This document shows positions 9,304-18,282 of a stretch of DNA of 64,000 bases, piece after piece (the stretch's first letter is position 1; the number at the start of each line of letters is the position of its first letter). The DNA is from Streptomyces rubiginosohelvolus (GTDB lineage: Bacteria > Actinomycetota > Actinomycetes > Streptomycetales > Streptomycetaceae). Position numbers and translations under genes: made by a program. The notes beneath the pieces were generated by a model. That model ran no database searches, was not told the origin of the DNA, and saw only the letters and a list, made by a program, of their open reading frames with translations. The stretch lies in contig NZ_BMTW01000012.1 of the NCBI RefSeq assembly GCF_014649875.1, positions 1-64,000 of the forward strand, given 5' to 3'.

Positions 9304-10197
9304 TTACGCCCGGTCCGCACGCTCCGCACGCGCGTCCTGGTCCGCCGCTCCCCCGGCCCCCACCAAGCCCTTGGACACAGTGTGGAGGCGCGGTTCGAAG
9401 CGCCGCATCTCGCGCTGTCCGCCGAGCGCGATGACCGAGGGCAGGTAGCCCCGGACCGACTGCATCCCGCGCAGCCACCACTGGGCGTAGACGTGCGGGG
9501 AACGCCGCGCGATGCCGTCCACGATCCGGTCGACGGCCGGGCCGAGCGGGTAGGTGCGGTTCATCGGCCACGGCAGCCGCTGCCGCAGCTCGCGCATCAC
9601 GTCGTCCTGGTCCGCGCCGCGCACCATGTCGGTGTCGGTCCAGGAGAGGTAGCCGACGCCGACCTTGACGCCCTTGTAGCCGACCTCGGCACGCAGGCTG
9701 TGCGCGAAGGCCTCGACGCCCGACTTGGACGCGCAGTACGCGGTCATCATCGGGGCCGGGGTGATCGCGGCCAGCGACGCTATCTGCAGGAAGTAGCCGC
9801 GGCTCTCCATGAGCACCGGCAGGAAGGCCCGCCCGGTGACCGCGCCGCCGATGAGGTTGACCTCGATGACCCGCCGCCAGGCGGCCGGGTCGGAGTCGGC
9901 GAACGGTCCGCCCGCGGCGACGCCCGCGTTGGCGACGACCACGTCGACCTTGCCGAATCGTTCCTTGACCTCGCGCGCCACCTGGGCCATCGCCTCGTGG
10001 TCGGTGACGTCGGCGAACCAGTGGTCGCTCTCGCCGTGCAGCCGGTCGGAGACCTGCTTCAGCTCGTCCGGCTCCAGGCCGACGAGCGCGAGGGTCGCCC
10101 CGCGTGCGGACAGCTTGCGGGCGAGCAGCTCGCCCACGCCCCGGGCCGCGCCGGTGACGACGACGACCTGGCCCTCCAGATTCCGCTTGCCGCTCAT
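9304..10197 (-). CDS. SDR family oxidoreductase
   Basis: A 297-residue NAD(P)-dependent short-chain dehydrogenase. Visible are the dinucleotide motif TGAARGVG near residue 15, the NAG motif (VVANAGVAAGG), and the catalytic Tyr-x3-Lys in YCASKSGVEAF, with the preceding serine in QIASLA. The roughly 40-residue C-terminal extension beyond the SDR core may reach toward a membrane or partner. It is the last gene of a three-gene operon: its ATG overlaps the hydrolase stop by four bases. With a Baeyer-Villiger enzyme and an esterase upstream it most likely oxidises or reduces an alcohol/ketone in the same degradative route. Confidence 0.9.
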   Translation of the reverse strand: MSGKRNLEGQVVVVTGAARGVGELLARKLSARGATLALVGLEPDELKQVSDRLHGESDHWFADVTDHEAMAQVAREVKERFGKVDVVVANAGVAAGGPFADSDPAAWRRVIEVNLIGGAVTGRAFLPVLMESRGYFLQIASLAAITPAPMMTAYCASKSGVEAFAHSLRAEVGYKGVKVGVGYLSWTDTDMVRGADQDDVMRELRQRLPWPMNRTYPLGPAVDRIVDGIARRSPHVYAQWWLRGMQSVRGYLPSVIALGGQREMRRFEPRLHTVSKGLVGAGGAADQDARAERADRA

Positions 10198-11132
10198 GCG
10201 ACATCCTCCTTCTCCGCCGTGGCGGCCGCGCCCGTGGTGACGTACCGGGTGACCAGCTCCCTGATTTTCGCCGAAACGGCCTCCGGGGCCTCGACCGGCG
10301 TCATGTGTCCCATGCCCGTCAGCTCGGTCAGGCCGAGGCCGACCGGCAGGGCGTCCGCGATGGCCCGCGCGTGGACCGGCGGGGTCAGCCGGTCGTCCGT
10401 GCCGGCGATCACCGCGGTCGGCATCCGCAACTCCCGTACGGCCGCCGCGAGATCCAGCTCGCCGAGCACATGGCCCCACTCCACCCGGGCGCGGCGCGGG
10501 CAGGCGTGCACGATCCGGGCGCAGGCGTCGACCCGGTCCGGTGCCGAACCCCGTCCCATCGTCGCGTACTTGAGGATCTTCCTGGAGACCGGGTTCACCG
10601 GCCCGAGGGGGGCCTTCGCGCCCAGTACGGCGGTGGTGAGCCGGGTCCGCAGCGCCCCCGCGCGAAGCGGCAGGACCAGGGCCTCGGCGGCCAGCCGCGT
10701 ACTGCCGGTGGAACAGAGCAGCACGGCGGCGGCATGCTCGCGCACCCCGGGGCGGGAGGCCGCCGCCATCACGGTCATCCCGCCCATCGAGTGCCCGGCG
10801 AGCACCGCCTTCTGCCCCGGGGCGAGCGTCGCGGCGAGGACCGCTTCGAGGTCGTCGGCCAGGGCGTTCGTGCTGTAGCCGCCGGGTCCGGGCTCGGGGG
10901 TGAGTCCGTGGCCGCGCTGGTCGTAGGCGATGACGCGGTGGTCGGCGGCCAGGTCGCGGATCTGGGCGTCCCAGAAGCGGGTGTTGCAGGTCCAGCCGTG
11001 GGCGAGGACGACGGCGGGCGCGTCCTCGGGGCCGTGCAGTTCGACATGGATCCGCGCCCCGTCGGCGGAGCGTGCGGTCAGCTCGGCGGCGGGCACGGGC
11101 GGGACGGTGTCGCGGTGCAGGAGCCGGCTCAT
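10194..11132 (-). CDS. Alpha/beta hydrolase
   Basis: A 312-residue alpha/beta-fold hydrolase. The nucleophile elbow is GHSMGGM (near residue 103), the oxyanion segment HGWTC is near residue 45, the acid is likely in AGTDDRLTP, and the final histidine is in GMGHMTPVE. It overlaps both neighbours by four bases (stop of the monooxygenase and start of the SDR), so the three are translated as a coupled unit. In Baeyer-Villiger pathways such an enzyme hydrolyses the ester or lactone that the monooxygenase makes. That role is inferred from context. Confidence 0.9.
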   Translation of the reverse strand: MSRLLHRDTVPPVPAAELTARSADGARIHVELHGPEDAPAVVLAHGWTCNTRFWDAQIRDLAADHRVIAYDQRGHGLTPEPGPGGYSTNALADDLEAVLAATLAPGQKAVLAGHSMGGMTVMAAASRPGVREHAAAVLLCSTGSTRLAAEALVLPLRAGALRTRLTTAVLGAKAPLGPVNPVSRKILKYATMGRGSAPDRVDACARIVHACPRRARVEWGHVLGELDLAAAVRELRMPTAVIAGTDDRLTPPVHARAIADALPVGLGLTELTGMGHMTPVEAPEAVSAKIRELVTRYVTTGAAATAEKEDVA

Positions 11133-12727
11133 CGCGTGGCCTCCTCGGCGACGGGCCCGGCCTCAGCGGCGGCGGTCACGGTCTCGCGGTCGGTACGCCC
11201 GGGCTGCTCGGGGACGCGTCCGGTGCCGACGGCCCGCCGCTCACCCCCTGTAGCCCCGGCCCGGACGACGTCGTACTCCGCGAGGTCCACCGACCGGGTC
11301 TGCCGCCGGAACTCACCCGTCGTGCCCGGCCAGACGGTGGTGTTGCGGCCCGCCTCGTCCAGGTACCAGCTGGTGCAGCCGCCGGTGTTCCACACCGTGC
11401 GCTTCATCCGCTGCTGGACCTTGTCGTTCCACGCGGTGACGGAGGCCGACCGGGCGTCGAGCGCGGCGCGTCCGCCCAGCACGTTCAACTGGCGGAGGTA
11501 GTCGGCCATGTAGTTCAGCTGGGACTCGATCATCAGGATCATCGAGGAGTTCCCGAGGCCCGTGTTGGGGCCGATGATCGTCATCCAGTTGGGGAACCCG
11601 GAGGCGGTCGCGCCGCGCAGCGAGTTCATCCCGTCCTTCCAGGTCTCGGCGAGGGTGATGCCCTCCGCTCCGACGACCCGCTCGGCGATCGGCATGTCCG
11701 TCACATGGAAGCCGGTGCCGAAGATGATCGCGTCGACCTCGGCCTCGGTGCCGTCGGCGGCGACGACCGTGGAGCCGCGTATCTCGCTGAGCCCGGAGGC
11801 GACCACGTCCACGTTGGGCTGGGCGAGCGCCGGGTAGTAGGTGCTGGAGAGCAGGATCCGCTTGCAGCCGATGCGGTAGTCGGGGGTCAGCTTGGCCCGC
11901 AGGGCCGGGTCCTTGATGGCCCGCGCCATGTTGGACTTGGCTATCGTCTCCACCAGGCCCAGCTGGTCGGGGTGCTTGGTGAAGGCGCTGACCTGCAACT
12001 CCCGTATGCCCCACAGCAGTCCGCGGCGCGCGGTGCCGGTGACGGGGACCGCCCGGTGGAGCGCGCGCTCGGCCTTGCTGATGGTGCGGTCCATGCGCGG
12101 CATGACCCACGGCGGGGTGCGCTGGAAGAGCGTGAGCTTCGCGGCCTTCGGCTGTATCGCGGGGACGATCTGGATCGCGGAGGCGCCGGTGCCGACCATC
12201 GCGACCCGCTTGCCGGCCAGGTCGTAGTCGTGGTCCCAGCGCGCGGAGTGGAAGACCTTGCCGGGGAAGGAGTCGAGCCCGGGTATGTCGGGCATCTTGG
12301 GGTCGGAGAGCGGCCCGGTGGCGGAGACGACGACATCCGCGCGGAGCACCGACCCGTTGGCGGACTCGATCACCCAGTACAGGTTCTCCTTGTCCCAGCT
12401 CATCAGCTTCACCTCGTGGTTCAGCCGGATGTGCGGGCGGAGCCCGAAGGTGTCGGCGACGCGCTCCAGGTAGGCCCGGATGTGCTCCTGGCCGGAGAAG
12501 GTGCGCGGCCAGTCCGGGTTGGGCGCGAAGGAGAAGGAGTAGAGGTGGGACGGTACGTCGCAGGCGCAGCCGGGATAGCTGTTGTCCCGCCAGGTGCCGC
12601 CCACCGAGCCGGCCCGCTCCAGGACGACGAAATCGGTGATGCCTTCGCGGCGCAGCCGGACGGCGGCCCCCAGGCCCCCGAATCCGGTTCCGATCACCGC
12701 CACACGTACGTGCTCCTGCTGGGCCAT
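11129..12727 (-). CDS. Type I Baeyer-Villiger (FAD/NADPH) monooxygenase
   Basis: A 532-residue flavoprotein. It shows the FAD motif GTGFGGLG at the N terminus, a second Rossmann motif (VGTGASAIQI), and between them the Baeyer-Villiger fingerprint F-x-G-x3-H-x3-W-D read as FPGKVFHSARWD. It is expected to insert oxygen next to a ketone to give an ester or lactone. ATG 12727 is preferred over the in-frame start at 12763 because GGGAGG precedes it. It is first in an operon with a hydrolase and an SDR, and diverges from a MerR regulator. An inverted repeat lies just upstream. Confidence 0.92.
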   Translation of the reverse strand: MAQQEHVRVAVIGTGFGGLGAAVRLRREGITDFVVLERAGSVGGTWRDNSYPGCACDVPSHLYSFSFAPNPDWPRTFSGQEHIRAYLERVADTFGLRPHIRLNHEVKLMSWDKENLYWVIESANGSVLRADVVVSATGPLSDPKMPDIPGLDSFPGKVFHSARWDHDYDLAGKRVAMVGTGASAIQIVPAIQPKAAKLTLFQRTPPWVMPRMDRTISKAERALHRAVPVTGTARRGLLWGIRELQVSAFTKHPDQLGLVETIAKSNMARAIKDPALRAKLTPDYRIGCKRILLSSTYYPALAQPNVDVVASGLSEIRGSTVVAADGTEAEVDAIIFGTGFHVTDMPIAERVVGAEGITLAETWKDGMNSLRGATASGFPNWMTIIGPNTGLGNSSMILMIESQLNYMADYLRQLNVLGGRAALDARSASVTAWNDKVQQRMKRTVWNTGGCTSWYLDEAGRNTTVWPGTTGEFRRQTRSVDLAEYDVVRAGATGGERRAVGTGRVPEQPGRTDRETVTAAAEAGPVAEEATR

Positions 12728-12754
12728 GCTGCCGCCTCCCGCGGTCCGCGACTT

Positions 12755-12772
12755 TGCCAGCAATCACTGGCA
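12755..12772. promoter_or_regulatory. Inverted repeat upstream of the Baeyer-Villiger operon
   Basis: The 18-base site tgccagcaatcactggca has perfect 6-bp arms and lies 28 bases before the monooxygenase start. A second, shorter inverted motif (TACC-GGC-GGTA, about 12831-12841) lies closer to the MerR start. Either could be an operator. Confidence 0.5.
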
Positions 12773-12857
12773 TGGTTCGGAGAGTAGAGCAGGACCGTAC
12801 TGATGGGTAGGGGGCGGACCAAGGAAAGTTACCGGCGGTACAACATAGGGTGCCCCT

Positions 12858-13532
12858 GTGGCTGAAGGACGCGAGCACCGCGAATACCGCATGGAGGAGC
12901 TGGCCAAGGAGGCCGGCATCACCGTGCGGACCCTGCGCTTCTACCGGGAGCGCGGGCTGATCCCGCCACCGCGCCGCGAGGGCCGGATCGCCTGGTACGA
13001 CGACCACCACCTGGCCCGGCTGCGAACCATCGCGGGCCTGCTGGAGCGCGGCCACACGCTCAACGGCATCGCCGATCTGGCGGCCACCTTCGAGAGCGGC
13101 CGCGATGTCGCCGAGGTGCTGGGCCTGGGCGAACCGACCGAGGAGACCCCGGTCCGGCTCACCCCGGAGCAGCTCGCGGACTACTTCGAGGGCGAGGTCA
13201 CCCCGGAGAACCTCGCCGCCGCGCTGGACCTCGGCTATCTCGCCACCGACGGGGACGAGATCGTGCACATCAGCCGCCGCCTCCTGGAGGTGTCGGCCGA
13301 GCTCGTACGGGAAGGGGTGCCGCTGTCCACGGTGCTCTCCTCGGGCCGCCGCGTCCGCGAGCACGCGGAGGCGCTCGCGGAAATCTTCGTACGCGTACTG
13401 CATGCCCATGCGAAGGAGACCGAACCCGCCCAACTCCGGCCCCTGGCCCGCGCGGTGGTGGACGCGGAGCTGTCGATGGCCCTGGACCGGAGGCTGCGCC
13501 GCGAGGACGGTACACAGCCTCCGAAGGCGTAG
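12858..13532 (+). CDS. MerR family transcriptional regulator
   Basis: A 224-residue regulator with a clear MerR DNA-binding domain at residues about 10-80: YRMEELAKEAGITVRTLRFY, then the wing RIAWYDDHHLARLRTI. The C-terminal half is long for MerR and lacks a cysteine metal site, so it more likely senses an organic molecule. Start GTG 12858. It is transcribed away from the Baeyer-Villiger operon with a 130-base shared promoter and is the probable regulator of that operon. Confidence 0.9.
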   Translation: MAEGREHREYRMEELAKEAGITVRTLRFYRERGLIPPPRREGRIAWYDDHHLARLRTIAGLLERGHTLNGIADLAATFESGRDVAEVLGLGEPTEETPVRLTPEQLADYFEGEVTPENLAAALDLGYLATDGDEIVHISRRLLEVSAELVREGVPLSTVLSSGRRVREHAEALAEIFVRVLHAHAKETEPAQLRPLARAVVDAELSMALDRRLRREDGTQPPKA

Positions 13533-13596
13533 ACGCCCCCGGAGACGCGAGCGCCCCCGAAGCGGGGCCTACCGCTCGGGGACGACGGCGACGGGA

Positions 13597-14412
13597 CTAC
13601 CGCTCGTAGACGACGGTCACCGGCGCGTGGTCGCTCCAGCGCTCGCCGTGCGTGGCCGCCCGCTCGACCCAGGCCTTCACCGCACGACCGGCCAGCCCCG
13701 GGGTGGCCATCTGGTAGTCGATGCGCCAGCCGGAGTCGTTGTCGAAGGCCCGCCCCCGGTAGGACCACCAGCTGTACGGCCCCTCGACATCCGGGTGCAG
13801 CGACCGTACGACGTCCACGTACGCGGCCTCCTCCAGGACCCGGGTCAGCCAGGCGCGCTCCTCGGGGAGGAAGCCGGAGCTCTTGCGGTTGGCCTTCCAG
13901 TTCTTCAGGTCGGCCTCCTGGTGGGCGATGTTCCAGTCACCGCAGACCACGACCTCGCGGCCGCCCGCGGCCGCCCGCGCCTTCAGACCCTGGAGGTAGG
14001 GCAGGAAGGCCGCCATGAAGCGCTCCTTCTCGTCCTGGCGCTCGGTGCCGACCTCGCCGGAGGGCAGGTACAGGCTCGCGACCGTGACCCCGGGAAGGTC
14101 GATCTCCGCATACCGGCCGCTCGTGTCGAACTCCTCCGCCCCGGGCACCCCGTGGCCGCCGAAGCCGATCTGGACCCGCTCGGGGGCCTGCCGCGAGTAG
14201 AGCGAGACTCCCGCGCGGCCCTTGGCGGCGGCGGGCGCGTGGACGGTGTGCCACCCTTCGGGGGCGCCCACCCCTTCGGGCAGCTGGGCGAGCTCGGCCC
14301 GCACTTCCTGGAGGCAGACCACATCGGCGTCGGTCCCGGCCAGCCACTCGGCGAAGCCCTTCTTGGCGGCGGCCCGGAGCCCATTAACATTCACACTGGT
14401 AACGGTCAGCAT
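13597..14412 (-). CDS. xth: Exodeoxyribonuclease III
   Basis: A 271-residue exonuclease/AP-endonuclease used in base-excision repair. Family motifs in order are SVNVNGLRAA at the N terminus, the metal ligand in CLQEVRAE, the catalytic stretch CGDWNIAHQEADLKNWK, SWWSYRGRAFDNDSGWRIDY, and the C-terminal SDHAPV. Length matches the family (about 260-270). It converges with the MerR gene and lies divergent from the acetyltransferase downstream. Confidence 0.93.
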   Translation of the reverse strand: MLTVTSVNVNGLRAAAKKGFAEWLAGTDADVVCLQEVRAELAQLPEGVGAPEGWHTVHAPAAAKGRAGVSLYSRQAPERVQIGFGGHGVPGAEEFDTSGRYAEIDLPGVTVASLYLPSGEVGTERQDEKERFMAAFLPYLQGLKARAAAGGREVVVCGDWNIAHQEADLKNWKANRKSSGFLPEERAWLTRVLEEAAYVDVVRSLHPDVEGPYSWWSYRGRAFDNDSGWRIDYQMATPGLAGRAVKAWVERAATHGERWSDHAPVTVVYER

Positions 14413-14462
14413 CCCCGAACAGTACCTACTCCACCCCCACGCACAGATATACGATATTCAGC

Positions 14463-14951
14463 ATGCTTATTCACCCTCGCTCCTTCGACCACCCCGACGC
14501 CGTCAAACTCAACGACCAGGTGCAGCTCGAATACGCGGTGCGCTACGGCGACGAGGGCGATGTCACACCGCTCGACCCGTCGATGTTCGTACCGCCGCAC
14601 GGTCTGTATCTGCTCGCCTACGACGAGCAGGAGCGCCCGGTGGCGACCGGCGGCTGGCGGACCCAGAACCTCAACGCCGACGGCTACGAGGACGGCGACG
14701 CCGAGATCAAGCGGATGTTCGTGATCCCCGAGGGCCGGGGCCGGGGCCTGGCCCGGCGGATGCTCGCCGCCCTGGAGGAGGACGCCCGGGCCGCGGGCCG
14801 GACCAGGATGGTCCTGGAGACCGGCGACCAGCAGCCCGAGGCGGTCGCGCTGTACACCTCGTGCGGTTACACCGTCTGCGATGTGAAGTTCGGCCACTAC
14901 CGGACGTACGACAGCAGCATCTGCATGGCGAAGCCGCTGCGGCAGCCGTAG
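14463..14951 (+). CDS. GNAT family N-acetyltransferase
   Basis: A 162-residue acetyltransferase. The acetyl-CoA loop is read in FVIPEGRGRGLARRML (R-G-x-G-L-A type), followed by LETGDQQPEAVALYTSCGY, the usual motif B with the conserved aromatic near the end. The start ATG 14463 lies 50 bases from the exoIII start, with a short AT-rich stretch between. Substrate unknown. Confidence 0.88.
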   Translation: MLIHPRSFDHPDAVKLNDQVQLEYAVRYGDEGDVTPLDPSMFVPPHGLYLLAYDEQERPVATGGWRTQNLNADGYEDGDAEIKRMFVIPEGRGRGLARRMLAALEEDARAAGRTRMVLETGDQQPEAVALYTSCGYTVCDVKFGHYRTYDSSICMAKPLRQP

Positions 14952-14994
14952 GGGGCCGGGCGGTTCGGTCACGCACCCCGGACAGGGCTGTCGG

Positions 14995-15456
14995 TCACGT
15001 GCTCCCGCCGAGCACCAGGACCACGTGCTCCTCCTCCCCGTGCCGCACCGTGCCGGTCGCCGTGAACCCGCACTTCTCCAACAGGCGTACCGAACCGGTG
15101 TTTCCGGCCGCGGGGTCCGCGTACAGCGGGCGGGCCGTCTCCCGCTCCAGGAACGCGGTCAGCGCCCGCGTACCGATGCCCCTGCCCCAGTACGCACGGC
15201 CGAGCCAATAGCCGATGAAGCGCCGGTCCTCCTCCCACCAGGCCACGATGCTCCCCGCCGTCTCCCCGTCCACGACGACCGTCTGCACGAAGTTGGCGGG
15301 ATCCCCCAGCACCCGCGTCTTCCAGTGCGTCATGAACGCGTCCCTCTCCCGGGGAGCGAACCGCGACCGCCGGACCGCCTCCGGATCGTGCTCGTACGCG
15401 AGGAACGCCTCCAGGTCCTCGGGCACGACATCCCTGATCTGCACGCTGTTCTCCAT
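14995..15456 (-). CDS. GNAT family N-acetyltransferase (RimJ/RimL-like)
   Basis: A 153-residue acetyltransferase. It contains YWLGRAYWGRGIGTRAL, the Q/R-x2-G-x-G/A acetyl-CoA motif in the RimJ/RimL style, and NTGSVRLLEKCGF. It is unrelated in detail to the acetyltransferase it converges with. ATG 15456 is the first start that gives a normal N terminus; the ribosome site is weak. Substrate unknown. Confidence 0.87.
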   Translation of the reverse strand: MENSVQIRDVVPEDLEAFLAYEHDPEAVRRSRFAPRERDAFMTHWKTRVLGDPANFVQTVVVDGETAGSIVAWWEEDRRFIGYWLGRAYWGRGIGTRALTAFLERETARPLYADPAAGNTGSVRLLEKCGFTATGTVRHGEEEHVVLVLGGST

Positions 15457-15500
15457 GCCGACCGAGTCTGGCACCCGCCACTGACAACCGGCCCGGCCGC

Positions 15501-17000
15501 TCACCTCGGGGTGGCCAGCACCTGGGTCCAGTAGGGGCCGCGCGGGGAGTCGGCGATACCGACGCCGACGTGGACGAAGTCGCAGTTGAAGATGTCGTCG
15601 TCGCGGCCGGGGCTGTTGCGCCACTCCTCGACGACCGCCGCCGGATCGCTCATGCCGGTCGCGATGGTCTCCCCGACGGCCGACCACGCGTAGCCGGTGG
15701 CGCCGACCCGGTCGCCCGCGCCCCGGCCCGAGGAGTCGGTGTGGTCGAAGTAGTTCCGCGCGGCCATGTCCTCGGAGTGCCGCTGGGCGACCTCGGTCAG
15801 CCGGGGGTCGGTCTCCAGCTCCGGGCAGCCGTTCGCGGCGCGCAGGGTGTTGACCCGGGTGACCACGCGGGCGTCCGGGCCGGGGCGCGGCGCGGGCGCC
15901 GGCGAGGCGGAGGGCGACGGTGGGACCGTGGGCGGCCGGGTGGCGGCGGTCCGGCTGGGGGTGGGCGTCGGCGTGGGCGGGACCGTGGAGGGACTGGGGC
16001 CGGGCTCGGCGGGGGCGGTCACCGGCGGGGGCGCGGGGCTGGCGGTGACGGGGCCGCCCCGGGACTCCGGCCCGGCCGGGGCTGAGGGCCAGATCAGTAC
16101 GGCGAGGGCGGTCACGGCGGCCGCCCCGGCTATGAGCCCGGCCGCCTTCCCGGCCGAGAAGGCGGCCGGGGCGGCGTGCGCGGCGGCCGAGGGCGCGGCG
16201 GCGGTGGCCGGGGCCGCCGAGGAGGCGACGGCCACCGCCACCTGCTGCCCGCTGTCGTAGAGCGGCACCACGAGCGCGAGACCGGAGAGCAGGCCCTCTG
16301 CCGGCACGAGCCCCGCGCTGCCGTCGGAGCAGGAGGCGCAGCCCCGTACATGGCGGGCGATCCGCTTGCGCCACAGCGGTGTCGGCGTACCGTCCCAGTC
16401 GCCCAGCAGGTCCTCCAGGGCCGGGCAGCGGGGGTCGGAGGCCAGGGCCCGGACGACCGTGCGGCCGACGTCGAGCTGGTTCTTCACCCGCTGGACGCGT
16501 ACGGCCGCGTGCTGCGGGGAAAGGCCGAGCGCCTCGGCCAGCTCGGACCGGGTGAGGTCGCCGGCCGTCTCCAGCCACCACAGGGACAGCACATCGCGCT
16601 CGATGACGTCCAGCCAGCGGGTCGCCTCGGCCGTCTCGCGTCGCTGCCCGGAGAGTTCCAGGCGCAGGATCGTCAGGTCGACGAAGTCGGCGGCGGGATC
16701 GGCGGGGTCGTCGGTCTCCTCCAGCGGGGCGGGGCGGTGGCCGAGGTTGGACCAGCGGCTGCGGACCTGGTTCATGGCGATGGCGACGAGCCAGGAGCGG
16801 AAGCGGGCCGGATCGCGCAGGGCGGGCAGGCCGGAGAGCGCCCGGAGCATGGTCTCCTGCACCACGTCGTCCACGTCCGGATGGCCGTTGAGGGCGCGCC
16901 CGACGACGTTGTAGACCAGCGGGAGGTACTGGGCGGCCAGCCGTTCCCCGGCGGCCCGGTCGCCGTTCCTCGCCGCGATGACCAGAGCGGTGCTGTCCAC
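15501..17000 (-). CDS. ECF sigma factor fused to a zinc anti-sigma motif, membrane helix and extracellular CAP domain
   Basis: A 499-residue multidomain protein. Residues about 20-85 form sigma region 2 (HPDVDDVVQETMLRALSG) and about 125-182 region 4 (DLTRSELAEALGLSPQHAAV). Next comes a zinc anti-sigma-like motif, H217-x3-C221-x2-C224 with Cys192 upstream, then one membrane helix (about 286-304), a Pro/Thr/Ser-rich spacer (310-375) and a C-terminal CAP/SCP domain (380-497) with RHSEDMAARNYFDHTD and the family's VGETIATG and VHVGVGIA segments. The sigma half would be cytoplasmic and the CAP half outside. A GTG at 17009 is an alternative start three codons earlier. No separate anti-sigma gene is near. 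Confidence 0.88.
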   Translation of the reverse strand: MDSTALVIAARNGDRAAGERLAAQYLPLVYNVVGRALNGHPDVDDVVQETMLRALSGLPALRDPARFRSWLVAIAMNQVRSRWSNLGHRPAPLEETDDPADPAADFVDLTILRLELSGQRRETAEATRWLDVIERDVLSLWWLETAGDLTRSELAEALGLSPQHAAVRVQRVKNQLDVGRTVVRALASDPRCPALEDLLGDWDGTPTPLWRKRIARHVRGCASCSDGSAGLVPAEGLLSGLALVVPLYDSGQQVAVAVASSAAPATAAAPSAAAHAAPAAFSAGKAAGLIAGAAAVTALAVLIWPSAPAGPESRGGPVTASPAPPPVTAPAEPGPSPSTVPPTPTPTPSRTAATRPPTVPPSPSASPAPAPRPGPDARVVTRVNTLRAANGCPELETDPRLTEVAQRHSEDMAARNYFDHTDSSGRGAGDRVGATGYAWSAVGETIATGMSDPAAVVEEWRNSPGRDDDIFNCDFVHVGVGIADSPRGPYWTQVLATPR

Positions 17001-17148
17001 GCCGTTCACGCCCTTCGTTCGGTTCGCCACCGGAATGTGGGCCAGGTCACCCCTGGGGGTTTTGTTATCCGCCCCCCGCCCGGTGGTCAACCAGTATGCG
17101 GGGGCCGGCAGGCAGTCCCGCCGAGAGAGTGCGGGAGCGGGGAGAGAC

Positions 17149-18222
17149 ATGTCGAGCGACACGGACACCGACGAGGCGCACGCCACCGGATCGCAGGCCA
17201 CGCATCCGCGGGCCACCGAGGCGCACACCACCGCGGCGCGGACGGGCGAGGCCATCACCACCTCGGCCCTGCACGCGGCGGCGACCGGCGCAGACACCTT
17301 CCCCGGGGTCCTGCGGGAGGCGCTGAACCGCCGCGGCCTCTCCCTGGAGCGGGTGAGCGAACGGCTCAGGGTGCGCGGCATCACCATCAGCCAGGCCACC
17401 CTGAGCAGCTGGCAGCGCGGGCGCAGCCAGCCCGAACGGGCCCGCTCCCTCCAGGCGGTGGACGTGCTGGAGGAGATCCTGGAGCTGCCCGCCGGAGCCC
17501 TGCGTTCGCTGCTCGGCCCGCGCCGCCCGCGCGGCCGGACCACCCCGCCCGACGCGGAGGGAGCGGCGCTGCAGATCCTCGGCGAGGACTCGGTGGTGGA
17601 GAAGGCGCTCGGCGCCCGCTTCCGCCACTTCAACCAGGAGACCAGCTCGCTGATGGTCCACGACATCGTCAGGGTCGGTGAGACCGGCACGCTGAGCGGC
17701 ATCTCCACCACGAACGTGCTGCGCGCCAAGCGGGCCGGCGCCGACCGGGCGATCTTCGTGCTCAGCTTCGACGACGAGGCGGCCGAACCCGTCGACATCA
17801 AGGTCACGTGCGGCCGCCTGGCGGAGGCCACGTATCTGAAGGGGCTCAAGTCCCTGGTGCTGGAGATCCACTTCGGCCGGGAACTGGCCAAGCTGGATAC
17901 GACGGTGGTGAGTTACGCGGTCGAGGTGAGCCCGTCCGAGACCCCGGCCACGCACTACGAACGCTGGTCGCGGACGAACCTCCACGAATACCTCCAGCAG
18001 GTCTTCTTCCACCCCGGCGCCCTGCCCGCCGACTGCCACCGCTACGTCCGGGACAAGGTCGGCGACCCGCCCCGCGGCCGCCGCCGTATCCCGCTGAGCG
18101 ACGCGCACGACGTCCATGTGCTCACCTCCCGGTGCAAGCCGGGTGTGCACGGAGTGGCATGGGAGTACGGAACGGGAACCGGTGGCACGGGGCCAAGTGG
18201 AACGGGAGACCGCCCAGGATGA
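17149..18222 (+). CDS. XRE/Cro-like helix-turn-helix regulator with a long C-terminal domain
   Basis: A 357-residue protein. A hydrophilic N-terminal stretch (1-45) is followed by an XRE-type helix-turn-helix at about 50-105 (LNRRGLSLERVSERLR, ISQATLSSWQRGRSQPERAR). The remaining 250 residues are not recognised; they look like a mixed alpha/beta domain with no catalytic motif. ATG 17149 has GGAGAGA upstream, while the open frame further upstream overlaps the promoter of the sigma fusion. It diverges from that gene, so the two may be linked in regulation. A hairpin overlaps its stop codon. Confidence 0.85.
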   Translation: MSSDTDTDEAHATGSQATHPRATEAHTTAARTGEAITTSALHAAATGADTFPGVLREALNRRGLSLERVSERLRVRGITISQATLSSWQRGRSQPERARSLQAVDVLEEILELPAGALRSLLGPRRPRGRTTPPDAEGAALQILGEDSVVEKALGARFRHFNQETSSLMVHDIVRVGETGTLSGISTTNVLRAKRAGADRAIFVLSFDDEAAEPVDIKVTCGRLAEATYLKGLKSLVLEIHFGRELAKLDTTVVSYAVEVSPSETPATHYERWSRTNLHEYLQQVFFHPGALPADCHRYVRDKVGDPPRGRRRIPLSDAHDVHVLTSRCKPGVHGVAWEYGTGTGGTGPSGTGDRPG

Positions 18223-18237
18223 GTGGACGGTCTCCCG
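18203..18237. terminator. Hairpin terminator overlapping the stop of the XRE-like gene
   Basis: A perfect 10-bp stem cgggagaccg / cggtctcccg (18203-18212, 18228-18237) encloses the TGA stop at 18220-18222. It lies between convergent genes and can act in both directions. Confidence 0.7.
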
Positions 18238-18282
18238 CGTCTGGGGGGGTGGCCATTCTGCCGGTCTGTTTCTGCGGTGCGA

